Positions 19,081 to 27,900 of a stretch of DNA of 64,000 nt are shown here, one piece after another. The stretch spans positions 310,001 through 374,000 of the forward strand of contig NZ_AFWV01000004.1 in NCBI RefSeq assembly GCF_000223985.1. Direction: 5' to 3'. The stretch comes from Thiocapsa marina 5811. Lineage in GTDB: Bacteria; Pseudomonadota; Gammaproteobacteria; Chromatiales; Chromatiaceae. The notes under the pieces are model-generated. The model made no database searches, had not been told where the DNA came from, and saw only the letters and a program-made list of their open reading frames with translations. Made by a program: the position numbers and the translations under genes. The number at the start of each line of letters is the position of its first letter. The stretch's first letter is position 1.

Positions 19081-21357
19081 TTAATGCTCGCCGATCACTG
19101 TGATTTGCGTGCGCACTGACATGGATGGTCCGTTTTCTCGGCTCAAGACGGCCTCGATCGAGTAGCTTCCGGACTTGTCGAATCGCTTGGTGAGGACATT
19201 CCCGCTCGCATTCTCTAGAGGCGTTCCGTCGATCCGCCATGTGATCCGTTCCGGGGGTGTCGATGTAGGGTCAAGCAGAAGAAAACGAGCGGCTCGGTGT
19301 TGTTCGATGAGTGTTCGCGCGACGAGTAGCCGAGGCTCGGCGACTGCGTTGCCTGTGCCCTCTCGGCAAGTAAAGAGCGTGTTGCTCGAAGGCGGAACAA
19401 AACGCTCCAAGGTGCCGTCGGGCCATTCGACCAAGAGGTCTTTCACTGTCTCGGCTGCGCCGAGACCGAAGTGAAGTGTTGGCTCGTCTTGGGCCGTGAC
19501 GCGTATCCCACCCGAGGCGGAGCGCATCTGCCAGCGATCTCCGGCATTGACAAAAGCCCGGGCTCCGAAGGCGTCGGACGCGCTTTTGTTCCCCTTGAGC
19601 TCGACACGGAGCCAATGGTTTCGGTTGCCGCGGTTGCGCAACAGCGTCAGCGGGCCATGTTCTTCAACGATTTCGGCCTGTCCCCGCGTAACAAGGATAT
19701 CGAGAAAACCGTCCTTGTCGAAATCCGCGGTGGAGACCGAGTCGATCAGGCCCGTTTGGTAGTGCTCTTCCGTCCCTGAAGGCAGGCTCGCTGCGAAGTG
19801 GGTTTCATGGTTCTCGTAAAGCAGGTAGGGACGGGATCCGAGGTCATCGGCACAACCCAGGAAGATGTCCACGTCCATATCGTTGTCGAAGTCGCCTGCG
19901 ACGGCCGAGACACAACTGGTCTTGACTGTCGATAGACCGTAGTCGCCAGGTGTGCGCTGCCAGGTTTTCTCACCTTGAACATAGAACACATCGCTTGAGC
20001 CGGCGTCGATGGGTTCCGTGATCGGGATCTCGCCGACAAGGTCGATCCGGCCGTTTCCGATGATCTCCAAAAAGAAAGGAATGCTTTCGTTCTTCTTGAC
20101 CGTGACCGACCAGAGATGTGTTTCCGGATCGAACGCCAAATAAAAACCTGTCGCCGAGAGATTGAGGCTGGCGCGCCCGTGAAATCGAGTGTCGCCGCTG
20201 TCGAGCTCGAATTGGTAGGCACTAGAATTAGCACCGGACCTGCCCAGGAAGATACGCTGTTGGCTCGAATCGATCCAGCTCTTGGGTCCCGATGCTGGTC
20301 GGACGATGACCATGGCCTCGCCTTCAACCTTGAATTCGAGGCCCGCGATCGTTTCTCGACCGGGCAAACCAATCGTGACTTGTTTGAGGTTTGTCTTGCG
20401 AATGAAAGGCCCGCCCGCCTTCGTCGGACCAAAATAATCCAGACTCAGATCCCCCGTAAAATCCGCCAATACTAGGTCATAGGCATACCGAGCCCCAAGC
20501 GCCCTATCGGGCGAGACCTCGATGAAAGAGCAGGAGCCGAGCGCATTTTCGCGGTAAAGCTTACCCGGTGCACCGCTGAACTGAAGGTGTCTAGCTTGGT
20601 CTCGGAAGCCCCTGAATTGGATCACTGCACCCGATGAGTCGTCGGGTCCTAAGCCCGGGAGCGCCTGAGTGCAGGGTTCGAAATGCCCAAATTGGTTTTG
20701 AAGGTAGATCAGAGCGCGGGGATCCGGGGGGCTCGCCAGGGCGAAAATGATGTCCAGTCGTCCGTCGAGGTCGATGTCGAACCAAGATGCGCGCCGACCT
20801 CGTTGCCAGGGAAGGGCGAGACCTCTTTCCTCTGATCGATCGACGAAGCGGCCGTTTGACTGGATAAAGAGCAGGTTCGTATTCAGAATACGATCGACGT
20901 TCGTGATCGGTCCCGGTCTTAATAGGCCGGACCCGCCTCCGCGCGCGACAAACAGATCCGGTGCATTGTCGTTATCGACGTCGGCCCAAGAGGCCCCGTG
21001 CCAATCTCCCGGGGTCGATCCGAGGGCGACCGAGCCTTGATCGGAGAACCGTGCTCCGCCTTCATTGCGATAGAGTGATGCCGGAACCTTGCCGCCTGGG
21101 GCGAACTTGAATGGTCTTGGATGCGTAAAATGATGGGAGACAAAGATGTCGACGAAGCCGTCGTTGTCGAAATCGCGCCAAGATGCCCCCCAAGTCTGGC
21201 CACGGTAAGTCAGGCCGGCCTGATCGGACCAGTCCGTGAAGCCGATGGTGGTCTCGAATTCGTCTGCAGGCAGCTCCCGTGATGCCATCGCCGGCAGGAG
21301 CAACACCGCAAACGAAAATAGCATGAATCGGCGATACGTATGGCGCTGAATTCTCAC
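19081..21357 (-). CDS. secreted FG-GAP/VCBS repeat protein with ASPIC/UnbV domain
   Basis: A 758-residue protein with a hydrophobic signal sequence after a basic start (RRFMLFSFAVLLLPAMA). It contains repeated calcium-binding loops of the beta-propeller type, DxDxDGxxD: DFDNDGFVDIFV, DVDNDNAPDLFV, DIDLDGRLDIIF, DFDNDMDVDIFL and DFDKDGFLDILV. Near residues 590-670 is an ASPIC/UnbV segment (SASGGIRVTAQDEPTLHFGLG, then VEWPDGT). The C-terminal 80 residues resemble a PKD-like immunoglobulin fold. The start is GTG 21357; ATG 21324 is an alternative that still leaves the signal. It probably acts in the periplasm or at the cell surface as a binding or adhesion protein. It lies beside polysaccharide genes but its role there is unknown. 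Confidence 0.85.
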   Translation of the reverse strand: MRIQRHTYRRFMLFSFAVLLLPAMASRELPADEFETTIGFTDWSDQAGLTYRGQTWGASWRDFDNDGFVDIFVSHHFTHPRPFKFAPGGKVPASLYRNEGGARFSDQGSVALGSTPGDWHGASWADVDNDNAPDLFVARGGGSGLLRPGPITNVDRILNTNLLFIQSNGRFVDRSEERGLALPWQRGRRASWFDIDLDGRLDIIFALASPPDPRALIYLQNQFGHFEPCTQALPGLGPDDSSGAVIQFRGFRDQARHLQFSGAPGKLYRENALGSCSFIEVSPDRALGARYAYDLVLADFTGDLSLDYFGPTKAGGPFIRKTNLKQVTIGLPGRETIAGLEFKVEGEAMVIVRPASGPKSWIDSSQQRIFLGRSGANSSAYQFELDSGDTRFHGRASLNLSATGFYLAFDPETHLWSVTVKKNESIPFFLEIIGNGRIDLVGEIPITEPIDAGSSDVFYVQGEKTWQRTPGDYGLSTVKTSCVSAVAGDFDNDMDVDIFLGCADDLGSRPYLLYENHETHFAASLPSGTEEHYQTGLIDSVSTADFDKDGFLDILVTRGQAEIVEEHGPLTLLRNRGNRNHWLRVELKGNKSASDAFGARAFVNAGDRWQMRSASGGIRVTAQDEPTLHFGLGAAETVKDLLVEWPDGTLERFVPPSSNTLFTCREGTGNAVAEPRLLVARTLIEQHRAARFLLLDPTSTPPERITWRIDGTPLENASGNVLTKRFDKSGSYSIEAVLSRENGPSMSVRTQITVIGEH

Positions 21358-21408
21358 GTTCTTCGCCCTCGAATCGGATGAAGATGGTAGGATCGACGGT
21401 CTCGCATG

Positions 21409-22125
21409 TTACGATCTCGGGCGGCGCAAATCCATTTTAGCCTCCTCCGGGGAGTAACCGAAGACCTCGAAATCCGAACGATATTTCTCGTATACGACGG
21501 CTAGATCGTCTTCCGATGAATAGAAATGATGAAGACCCTTAAGCATGTTCGACGAGGTGTTGCGCGGCGAGATATTTTCGGGTGGAGGTATTCCGATACG
21601 CTGAAAAACCTTCGCGATGTCCCGATCGAAATACTCGACTCGTCCGACGTAGTCGACGAGAACCCTGAATGATCCGCCGGACGGTTCCGTCAATAGCTTC
21701 GTCATTGACGGCTCGACGAAGGCGGGATGACGGATGAATTCGGAAAAACCGTCGCTTTCAAGGAATGCTTTCGAGATAGGCCACGTGTCGATGATCTCCT
21801 TATTGGCTCCGAGAATCGTACGATGCAGTTTCGCGATGAAGGTATAGAAAGAGATCACCCGAAGAAACGGATTTCGGACGAAGCCGAACTTAAAATAGGC
21901 TTCAAACGTTTCATCGCCAACGACATCGCGAACGTCGCAAGCGCCGGCATGTTTCCAGAGGCCGAAACGTTGCTGATAGACGCCCTGAAGGGTCTCGCCC
22001 AGGGTTGAGACACCGAGCTCGATGTCGTTCCAGCAGCTGTAGGGGCTAAGAAGATCCGTGATGGTTGAGCCGGCGCATTTATGAGTATGGATAAAGATGA
22101 ACTTTCTGCTGTTGGATATAATCAT
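21409..22125 (-). CDS. PAPS-dependent carbohydrate sulfotransferase family protein
   Basis: A 238-residue protein of the Sulfotransfer_2-like class, which moves a sulfate from PAPS to a sugar hydroxyl. The 5'-phosphosulfate loop is HTHKCAGSTITD at 13-24, with K16 as the expected binding residue. The 3'-phosphate motif is FVRNPFLRVISFY from residue 82, with R84 and S92. The gene has visibly more A/T-rich codons than its neighbours, which may indicate later acquisition. It lies between the FG-GAP protein and glycosyltransferase genes on the same strand. A sulfated exopolysaccharide or glycan is therefore a reasonable inference. Confidence 0.82.
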   Translation of the reverse strand: MIISNSRKFIFIHTHKCAGSTITDLLSPYSCWNDIELGVSTLGETLQGVYQQRFGLWKHAGACDVRDVVGDETFEAYFKFGFVRNPFLRVISFYTFIAKLHRTILGANKEIIDTWPISKAFLESDGFSEFIRHPAFVEPSMTKLLTEPSGGSFRVLVDYVGRVEYFDRDIAKVFQRIGIPPPENISPRNTSSNMLKGLHHFYSSEDDLAVVYEKYRSDFEVFGYSPEEAKMDLRRPRS

Positions 22126-22192
22126 CAGATCGGGTCCATGAGTGAGCGGTATCCGTGTTGAGTCTTTCGTGGCCGGGCTGCGGTTTTATCGA

Positions 22193-24109
22193 TCAAATCC
22201 GGGTCGCTGCAAAAAACAATTGATCGCGTCCGAGATAGCCATAGATGAGAGAGTGATAATGCAACGCATGCACATCCTTGAAATCTGCATTCCGAATGTC
22301 ATCGAGCAGATCCCATCCGAAATGGTAGAAGCTTAGGCATCCCTCGGGCCGTAATGGGTCGCCGTGGTATTCGGGAGCCGTAAGATGGCTGATGTTGCCG
22401 AGCTCGTCGACCGTGGCGCGCACCAGTGTTGTCTCCTCTCGAGGCCGAAAAGGAATACTCAGGAACAATGTACCACCGGGTCTCAAGATCCTCGCGAATT
22501 CCGACAATGCAGACCGATACGCAGGAACATGCTCAAGAACGTCGAACGATAGAACGACGTCAAAAGAGCGGTCGTCGAAGCTCAGGCATGTCACGTCTTC
22601 GTTGCGAATGCCCGCAGCGTTCGTGGAACCGAGAGCCAAGGTTCCGCCTAAGAACTCACTGCCGACGCTGTTGGGATAGCGCGTCTTGAGTTGCTTGAAA
22701 AACGGCGTCGCGCACTCGGTGATATAGATCTTGGATTCCTGCGTCGGAGCGACTACTTCGTTCAGGACGTGTAGGGTGGCGCGCATCCTATTGTTCAAGC
22801 CGCATAGGGTGCATGCAGCCGTCTCTCGCCAATTCGGCGTGAGCTTTCCGCGCAGCCTATATGCGTGATCGAAGGTGACCCTGAATCGACCGGGTTGATC
22901 ACACGCGTAGCAGTAGCCCTCGATCTCGCGTGTGCTGCCGATCTCGACGATGGAAGATTCGATATCAAACCCATCCACCTCGTTCTTTTGAAGATTTGCC
23001 TCTAAGGAGAGGTAATCTGCGAGACGCGACAGCGGGGTGACAATGAGCGGAGGCGCCGGCTCGCCGGGACTTGGATCCGCCGGGTGCAGAGGTTTCCGCA
23101 GGGTTGTCGTTTGCGCATGTTGCGGATCTTCGCGCATGCGTTCCGAGGTGCCCCGAATCCGGTTCGCTTCGAAGGCTGCCCGGTAGCCGCGGTAGAGAAG
23201 AGCTTCGGTTGTCTCGTTGATCGGTAAACCGAGGTCGGCTCTCGTGCCGACGAATCGATCAAGCTCGCGAGCGGACTTCATAATCGCGTCGAAGCGCGGT
23301 GCGATCTGCTCCCATTCGAGGGCCGCTTGCCCGGATCGAGTCCAAGTTTGGACCTCGGGATCCGGATGCAGTCGGCTGAACAGCCAATTCGACCGACCCT
23401 GCGCATGACAGCGCCTGCAGAAGTCCTCGAAGTTCAGCGTTCTGACCATATGACTGATCGCGTTGGCGTTATAGACAACACGCAGTCCGACCCGCTGAAG
23501 CCTGAATCCGAGCTCGATGTCTTCCGCGCCGAATCGAAAGGCTGGATTAAAAACGCCATGCTCGAGCAGGAATCCGCGCTTACAGGAGGAGCGACCGCCC
23601 CAGAAATAACTGAAATCGAGTTCCGAGCCGTGGGTCAGATGAGGATAGGAAAAGAGCTGGCAGCCGATTTCCGTCACGTAATGCATTAATGGGGATCGGG
23701 CGGGCTCGCGAGCAAGGTCGGTGTATCCGAGTACGGCGAAATTGGGCAGCGGGAAGCGCTGATGGCTAAGGTAATGCTCTTCCAAGCAGCGTTCGTCCAG
23801 TATGTCGTCATCGTCAAGGAAGGTGACGATGGGTGATCGAGACAGGAATAATCCATGGTTCTTCGCGCTTGCTAGACCGGAATTTCTTTGGTAGGCGTAG
23901 CGCAAGGAGAGAAGGGAGCGAAAGCGCTCGACCGTCTTCGGGGTTTCGTCCGTGGAGCCATCGTCGATCACGACCACTTCGAATCGGTTAATGCCGATGG
24001 TCTGGTTGCACAGCGAGTCCAATGCTTGTTGCAGCAGCGAGGCCCGATTGTGGGTGCAGATGACTGCGCTGATAAGTGGCGCTGGGCCGGGTAGATCAAC
24101 TGGGTTCAC
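22193..24109 (-). CDS. GT2 glycosyltransferase fused to a SAM methyltransferase
   Basis: About 638 residues in two parts. Residues 1-300 are a GT-A glycosyltransferase: SAVICTHNRASLLQQALDSL, the nucleotide-sugar motif VIDDGSTDETP, DDDD as the metal site, and GAEDIELGFRL as the catalytic ED. Residues from about 400 form a methyltransferase with CYAC and CTLCG pairs that look like a zinc-binding knuckle. This is followed by FDVVLSFDVLEHVPAYRSAL and ILRPGGTLFLSIPF, the usual Methyltransf_11 core. GTG 24109 is chosen because the frame open to 24232 overlaps the upstream gene with non-homologous residues, and GAGAAGG lies shortly upstream. A shorter, catalytically degraded relative of the GT2 half is encoded at 35115-36110. 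Confidence 0.85.
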   Translation of the reverse strand: MNPVDLPGPAPLISAVICTHNRASLLQQALDSLCNQTIGINRFEVVVIDDGSTDETPKTVERFRSLLSLRYAYQRNSGLASAKNHGLFLSRSPIVTFLDDDDILDERCLEEHYLSHQRFPLPNFAVLGYTDLAREPARSPLMHYVTEIGCQLFSYPHLTHGSELDFSYFWGGRSSCKRGFLLEHGVFNPAFRFGAEDIELGFRLQRVGLRVVYNANAISHMVRTLNFEDFCRRCHAQGRSNWLFSRLHPDPEVQTWTRSGQAALEWEQIAPRFDAIMKSARELDRFVGTRADLGLPINETTEALLYRGYRAAFEANRIRGTSERMREDPQHAQTTTLRKPLHPADPSPGEPAPPLIVTPLSRLADYLSLEANLQKNEVDGFDIESSIVEIGSTREIEGYCYACDQPGRFRVTFDHAYRLRGKLTPNWRETAACTLCGLNNRMRATLHVLNEVVAPTQESKIYITECATPFFKQLKTRYPNSVGSEFLGGTLALGSTNAAGIRNEDVTCLSFDDRSFDVVLSFDVLEHVPAYRSALSEFARILRPGGTLFLSIPFRPREETTLVRATVDELGNISHLTAPEYHGDPLRPEGCLSFYHFGWDLLDDIRNADFKDVHALHYHSLIYGYLGRDQLFFAATRI

Positions 24110-24179
24110 GGTCAATGCCTTCTCGTGGCGGTGATCTTGACGTCGAAAAAGACCTCGCGATCGAGGATGTCGGATCCGG

Positions 24180-24983
24180 TTATGTGCTCTGCGGGTGCAG
24201 TGGATACGTCTCGATCGCGATGAACGCATCATCCCTTGCGAGGTGTTTTCGTTCGGCGAGAAAGCGGCTCATCTCGGTGTCGGTCTCGCCATAATCGTAG
24301 GTCGTCACCGGTTTGCGCAGGGCGTGTTTGACCGGCGCGGCATCGACGATTCCGAGCCGACAGCCTTTGGCCTCCAACTGTACCGGCCACACGAAATCGA
24401 GACCCCAGCCCATCGGCGCTTCTTCGTTGAAAGGCAATATATGTGGAAAGGCGTCGCGTCGGAGTGAGAAGACAGGACCGATCTCGACGAAGCGAGTCCA
24501 TCGCGCTGCGACGCCGAGCAATTGGGCCACGAAATAGTGATCGATATAGCTGTCGTGTGTGCGGGCGGGTTGTGCCAGGGCGAGATCGTAGGTTGTTTGA
24601 AGCTCCAAAAAACGGTCGAGGAATGTGGGGCCGATTTCGATATCGTCGTCGATGACGATGATGTAGCGGTATCTATCGAGCTCGATGCCGGCGAGCAGCC
24701 GATTCAGAAGAGCGTACTTGGGAACAGGCGAGGCGAGTGCCAGCGCGGTATGGTCGCGAACCAGCTCCGGCACGGGCCCTTCCCCGATTGCAGCCCATCG
24801 AAGATCAACCCTCCAGCGCCGGGCACCCAGCAGATCCGCCGAAATACTATCTGCATGGTTGGCGATCGTCGGCAAATAAACGCCGACGATAAGAACGCTG
24901 TTGTCTTCGCCTGTCGGCATGGCGGGCTCCGATAATTGAACCGGCGAGGCGTGTCGGCTCGGCTTGCTCTTTGGAGATTTCAT
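24180..24983 (-). CDS. GT-A-like glycosyltransferase (DUF707-like), putative
   Basis: A 267-residue protein. Its middle has a strand ending in DDD (YIIVIDDDIEIGPTFLDRF, DDD at 112-114), the typical metal and nucleotide-sugar site of GT-A enzymes. EEAPMGWGLDFVWP follows, and near the end PVTTYDYGETDTEM. This pattern recalls DUF707-type bacterial proteins, but the family assignment is from memory and not tested. The ATG overlaps the stop of the 1514-residue gene upstream as ATGA, so the two are likely co-translated. Probably one more sugar-transfer step for the same polysaccharide. Confidence 0.65.
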   Translation of the reverse strand: MKSPKSKPSRHASPVQLSEPAMPTGEDNSVLIVGVYLPTIANHADSISADLLGARRWRVDLRWAAIGEGPVPELVRDHTALALASPVPKYALLNRLLAGIELDRYRYIIVIDDDIEIGPTFLDRFLELQTTYDLALAQPARTHDSYIDHYFVAQLLGVAARWTRFVEIGPVFSLRRDAFPHILPFNEEAPMGWGLDFVWPVQLEAKGCRLGIVDAAPVKHALRKPVTTYDYGETDTEMSRFLAERKHLARDDAFIAIETYPLHPQST

Positions 24984-27900
24984 TCGAAAAGGGGTAGGAG
25001 CTTCTTTGCAACGGCTTCCTTGGAAAAGTGGCGTTTGATCAGTCCACACCCTGCCGCCGAGAGACTCTCCCAAAACGTGTCGTCTCGATAGAGCCGCAGA
25101 ATTGCCGCAGCGAAATCCTCCGGGTCATCGCAAATCATAGCGTTCACCTCATGCGTCAGCCCCATGCCCTCGGCACCGATCCGACTCGTGACGACGGGCA
25201 ATCCATAGCTGAGGCTTTGGCCGATCTTGCCCTTCATCCCGGCACCGTGGCGCAGCGGCGCAACGAAGACCCGACTTTGGTCGAACCAAGCGGCGACATC
25301 CGGGACATAACCGACGGGGTTGATCAAGGATGATTCGAGTGCGCGAATCACATCCGGCATATCGCTTCCGACGATGTTGAATCGGATATCGCGCTGCCGA
25401 GCATGTACGAGCGGCAGTATACGTTGAACGAAATAGAGCACGGCATCGACGTTCGGTGTGTGCTGAAAGCCGCCGATGAAAAATAGGTCGCGGCGGGACG
25501 ACGGGGGTGCGACGGTCGGGCAGACGCGATGAACGTTCGGCACGACGGCGACCTCAAGCCTCGGACTTTGCTCGAGCAGTGCATGCTTTTCGTCTTCGGT
25601 GATGGCGACTGTGAGGTCTGCGCCGATTGCGTTGGACAGCTCGATGCGTCGGTAGTGCTCGGCCAGGGAGACCAGTCGATCGGGATCGGCTTCGAAAGAG
25701 GCACCGCGTAGGAAACGGATCCAATGGAGATCGACGGTGTCGTAGATGACCCGAGCGGCGACGGCAAATGCTCGCACGATCGGCAGATAGACCTCTGCAA
25801 GCTCGGGCCGAGAGATCCAAGCGCTGCGATAGGTTCCGCCTTTGGTTCGCAGGTGCTCGAGCGCTGCCTGTTGACCGATGATAATCCCGATGCCCTTAAC
25901 CTCGAGGGACCGGGCGTAACCCGGATCCTCTGCGGGTCGATCTGCAATGAAATCGACTGCATGTCCGGCTTCCAGGAGGAGCTCCAGGATCATCTGCATT
26001 CGGTAGGAGCCGGAGTCGCGGTCGGGCGTCGGGGGTTTCCAGTCGATCACGAGCAGTCGGGTCGGCACGGTCTCGGGTTCCGGAAAAAGAGACCGCCAAT
26101 CTCCGTCCCAGTCGCAGCTGGCACGCCCGGCCGTTTGGTTCGGGTCTCCCTTTCCAAAAGCTCCCGGCTTGAGCTCAGGGCGTCCTTTGGCGCCGCTGTG
26201 TTCGGGGTTTAGGGGCAAACGGCCTTCGGATGCGCCCGCTATTAGGTAGTGGATCAATGGGTTGATTGCTTGGGTGTCCGGATACCGACTGCGGTACCAT
26301 GCCGAGTCGAAGCCGGGCCCCGGGCTGCAGCCCCGTTCAGCGCCGAACAGCAAAAAGTCGACGAGAGGATTACGTCCGCTTTCCGAAACGTCCGGGTAGT
26401 TCTCGAGATACCAGGACGTATTGAAGAACGGGTGGGGATCACGTCCCTCGTCGGCGCCGGCAGAGAGGTAATGATAAAGCGGGTTGGCACCGCAGATATC
26501 GGCGTTGTGCTCGCGATACCAATCCGTATCGAAAAGCGGACAGGGATCTCGGCCTTCGGATGCCCCCGCAACGATGTAGTGCCGCAGAGGATCAATTCCT
26601 GCATCTCGCACATCGGCGCTGTGTTCGAGATACCATGTCGAATCAAATAGCGGATGCGGAGCGAGGTGCTCCGTCCAGCCCTGAGTGACGTAATGAATAA
26701 AGGGGTGCAGTCCGCTGGATGCCACGGTCGGGTTAACTGCCGCGTACCAGGGGCCGTCAAACAACGCATGAGGACCCTCGTTCGTCTTTGTGCCATCGAC
26801 CAGAAAATGACGAAGCGGATTGATGTCGGATCCTCGAAGAGCGGGATTGTTCTCGAGATACCAATCCAATCGGAACAGGGGGTGCGGATCTCGGCCCTCT
26901 CGGGCGCCTTGTTCGACAAAATGGATGAGGGGATTCTTTCCTGCTGCGGCGACGTCCGGGTTGTTCTCGAGATACCAAGCTGCATCGAAGAGAGGATGCG
27001 GGCTCCGACCTTCCCGGGCGCCTGTAGCGATATAATGCGCGAGCGGATTGACACCCATCGCCGCGATATCAGGGTTGTTCTCGAGGTACCAGGCGGTGTC
27101 GAAGAATGGATGCGGGTCGATGCCTGTGTTTGCGCCGACTTGCAGATAATGAATAAGAGGATTGATTGGGCTCTCGGCCGCCTCCGGACAGTGAGCGAGA
27201 TACCATGCCGTATCGAATAAGGGATGCGGGTCGCGGTGCTCTTGCCACCCGATGCTCAGCCAATGCAGTATCGGTCGGTAACCGCCAAGCAGAACCTCCG
27301 GATAACGCTGGGTATACCAGAATTCATCGAACAAACCCGACGCGTTGATTTGTCGTGCATGTGATCGACGACGTAAGGCCGATGGAAGTGTAAAAGTCGC
27401 CGACCACCAAGCGATTTTCATCGCTGTCGTCATTGTCCGAGGAAGCGTTCGCTGGTCTCGCTCGAGCAGGAGGAGTTTCGCCGCCCATGGCCAAAACGCA
27501 CTGCTGTATATCGTGTTGAGCCGTTCTGCGAGCTGGTCCCTCTGATTCGCGCTCGCTTGTGCCAACTCGAGGGCCGAAGAGAGGTCGCGCTCAAGCGAAC
27601 AGTTCTTCTGCTCGTGGGCAGCGGCAATCTGTTCGAGTGCTGCGACCTGCTCGCGCTCCGCACTCAACGCCGATCGAAGCGCATGCATCTCCGAGATGGA
27701 CTCGCCGAGCGAGGACTCCAGCTCCAGGGACCGCGTTTCATGGTTGGAAGACGCATACTCCAACTGATCGATTTGCAGCGATTTTTCGATACTCTCCGAC
27801 TCAAGTTTGGCTATGCGCGCTTGACATGCGGCGAGCGCCGTCGTGAGTTTGTCCAAGCTCGCGATTCTGCCGTCGGTTGTCGTTTCGAGGAAGGAGATTC

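Noticed and set aside
26212-27336. Regularly spaced repeats resembling a CRISPR array
   Set aside because: The period is about 114 bases, the units are coding and diverged, and no unique spacers or cas genes are present.
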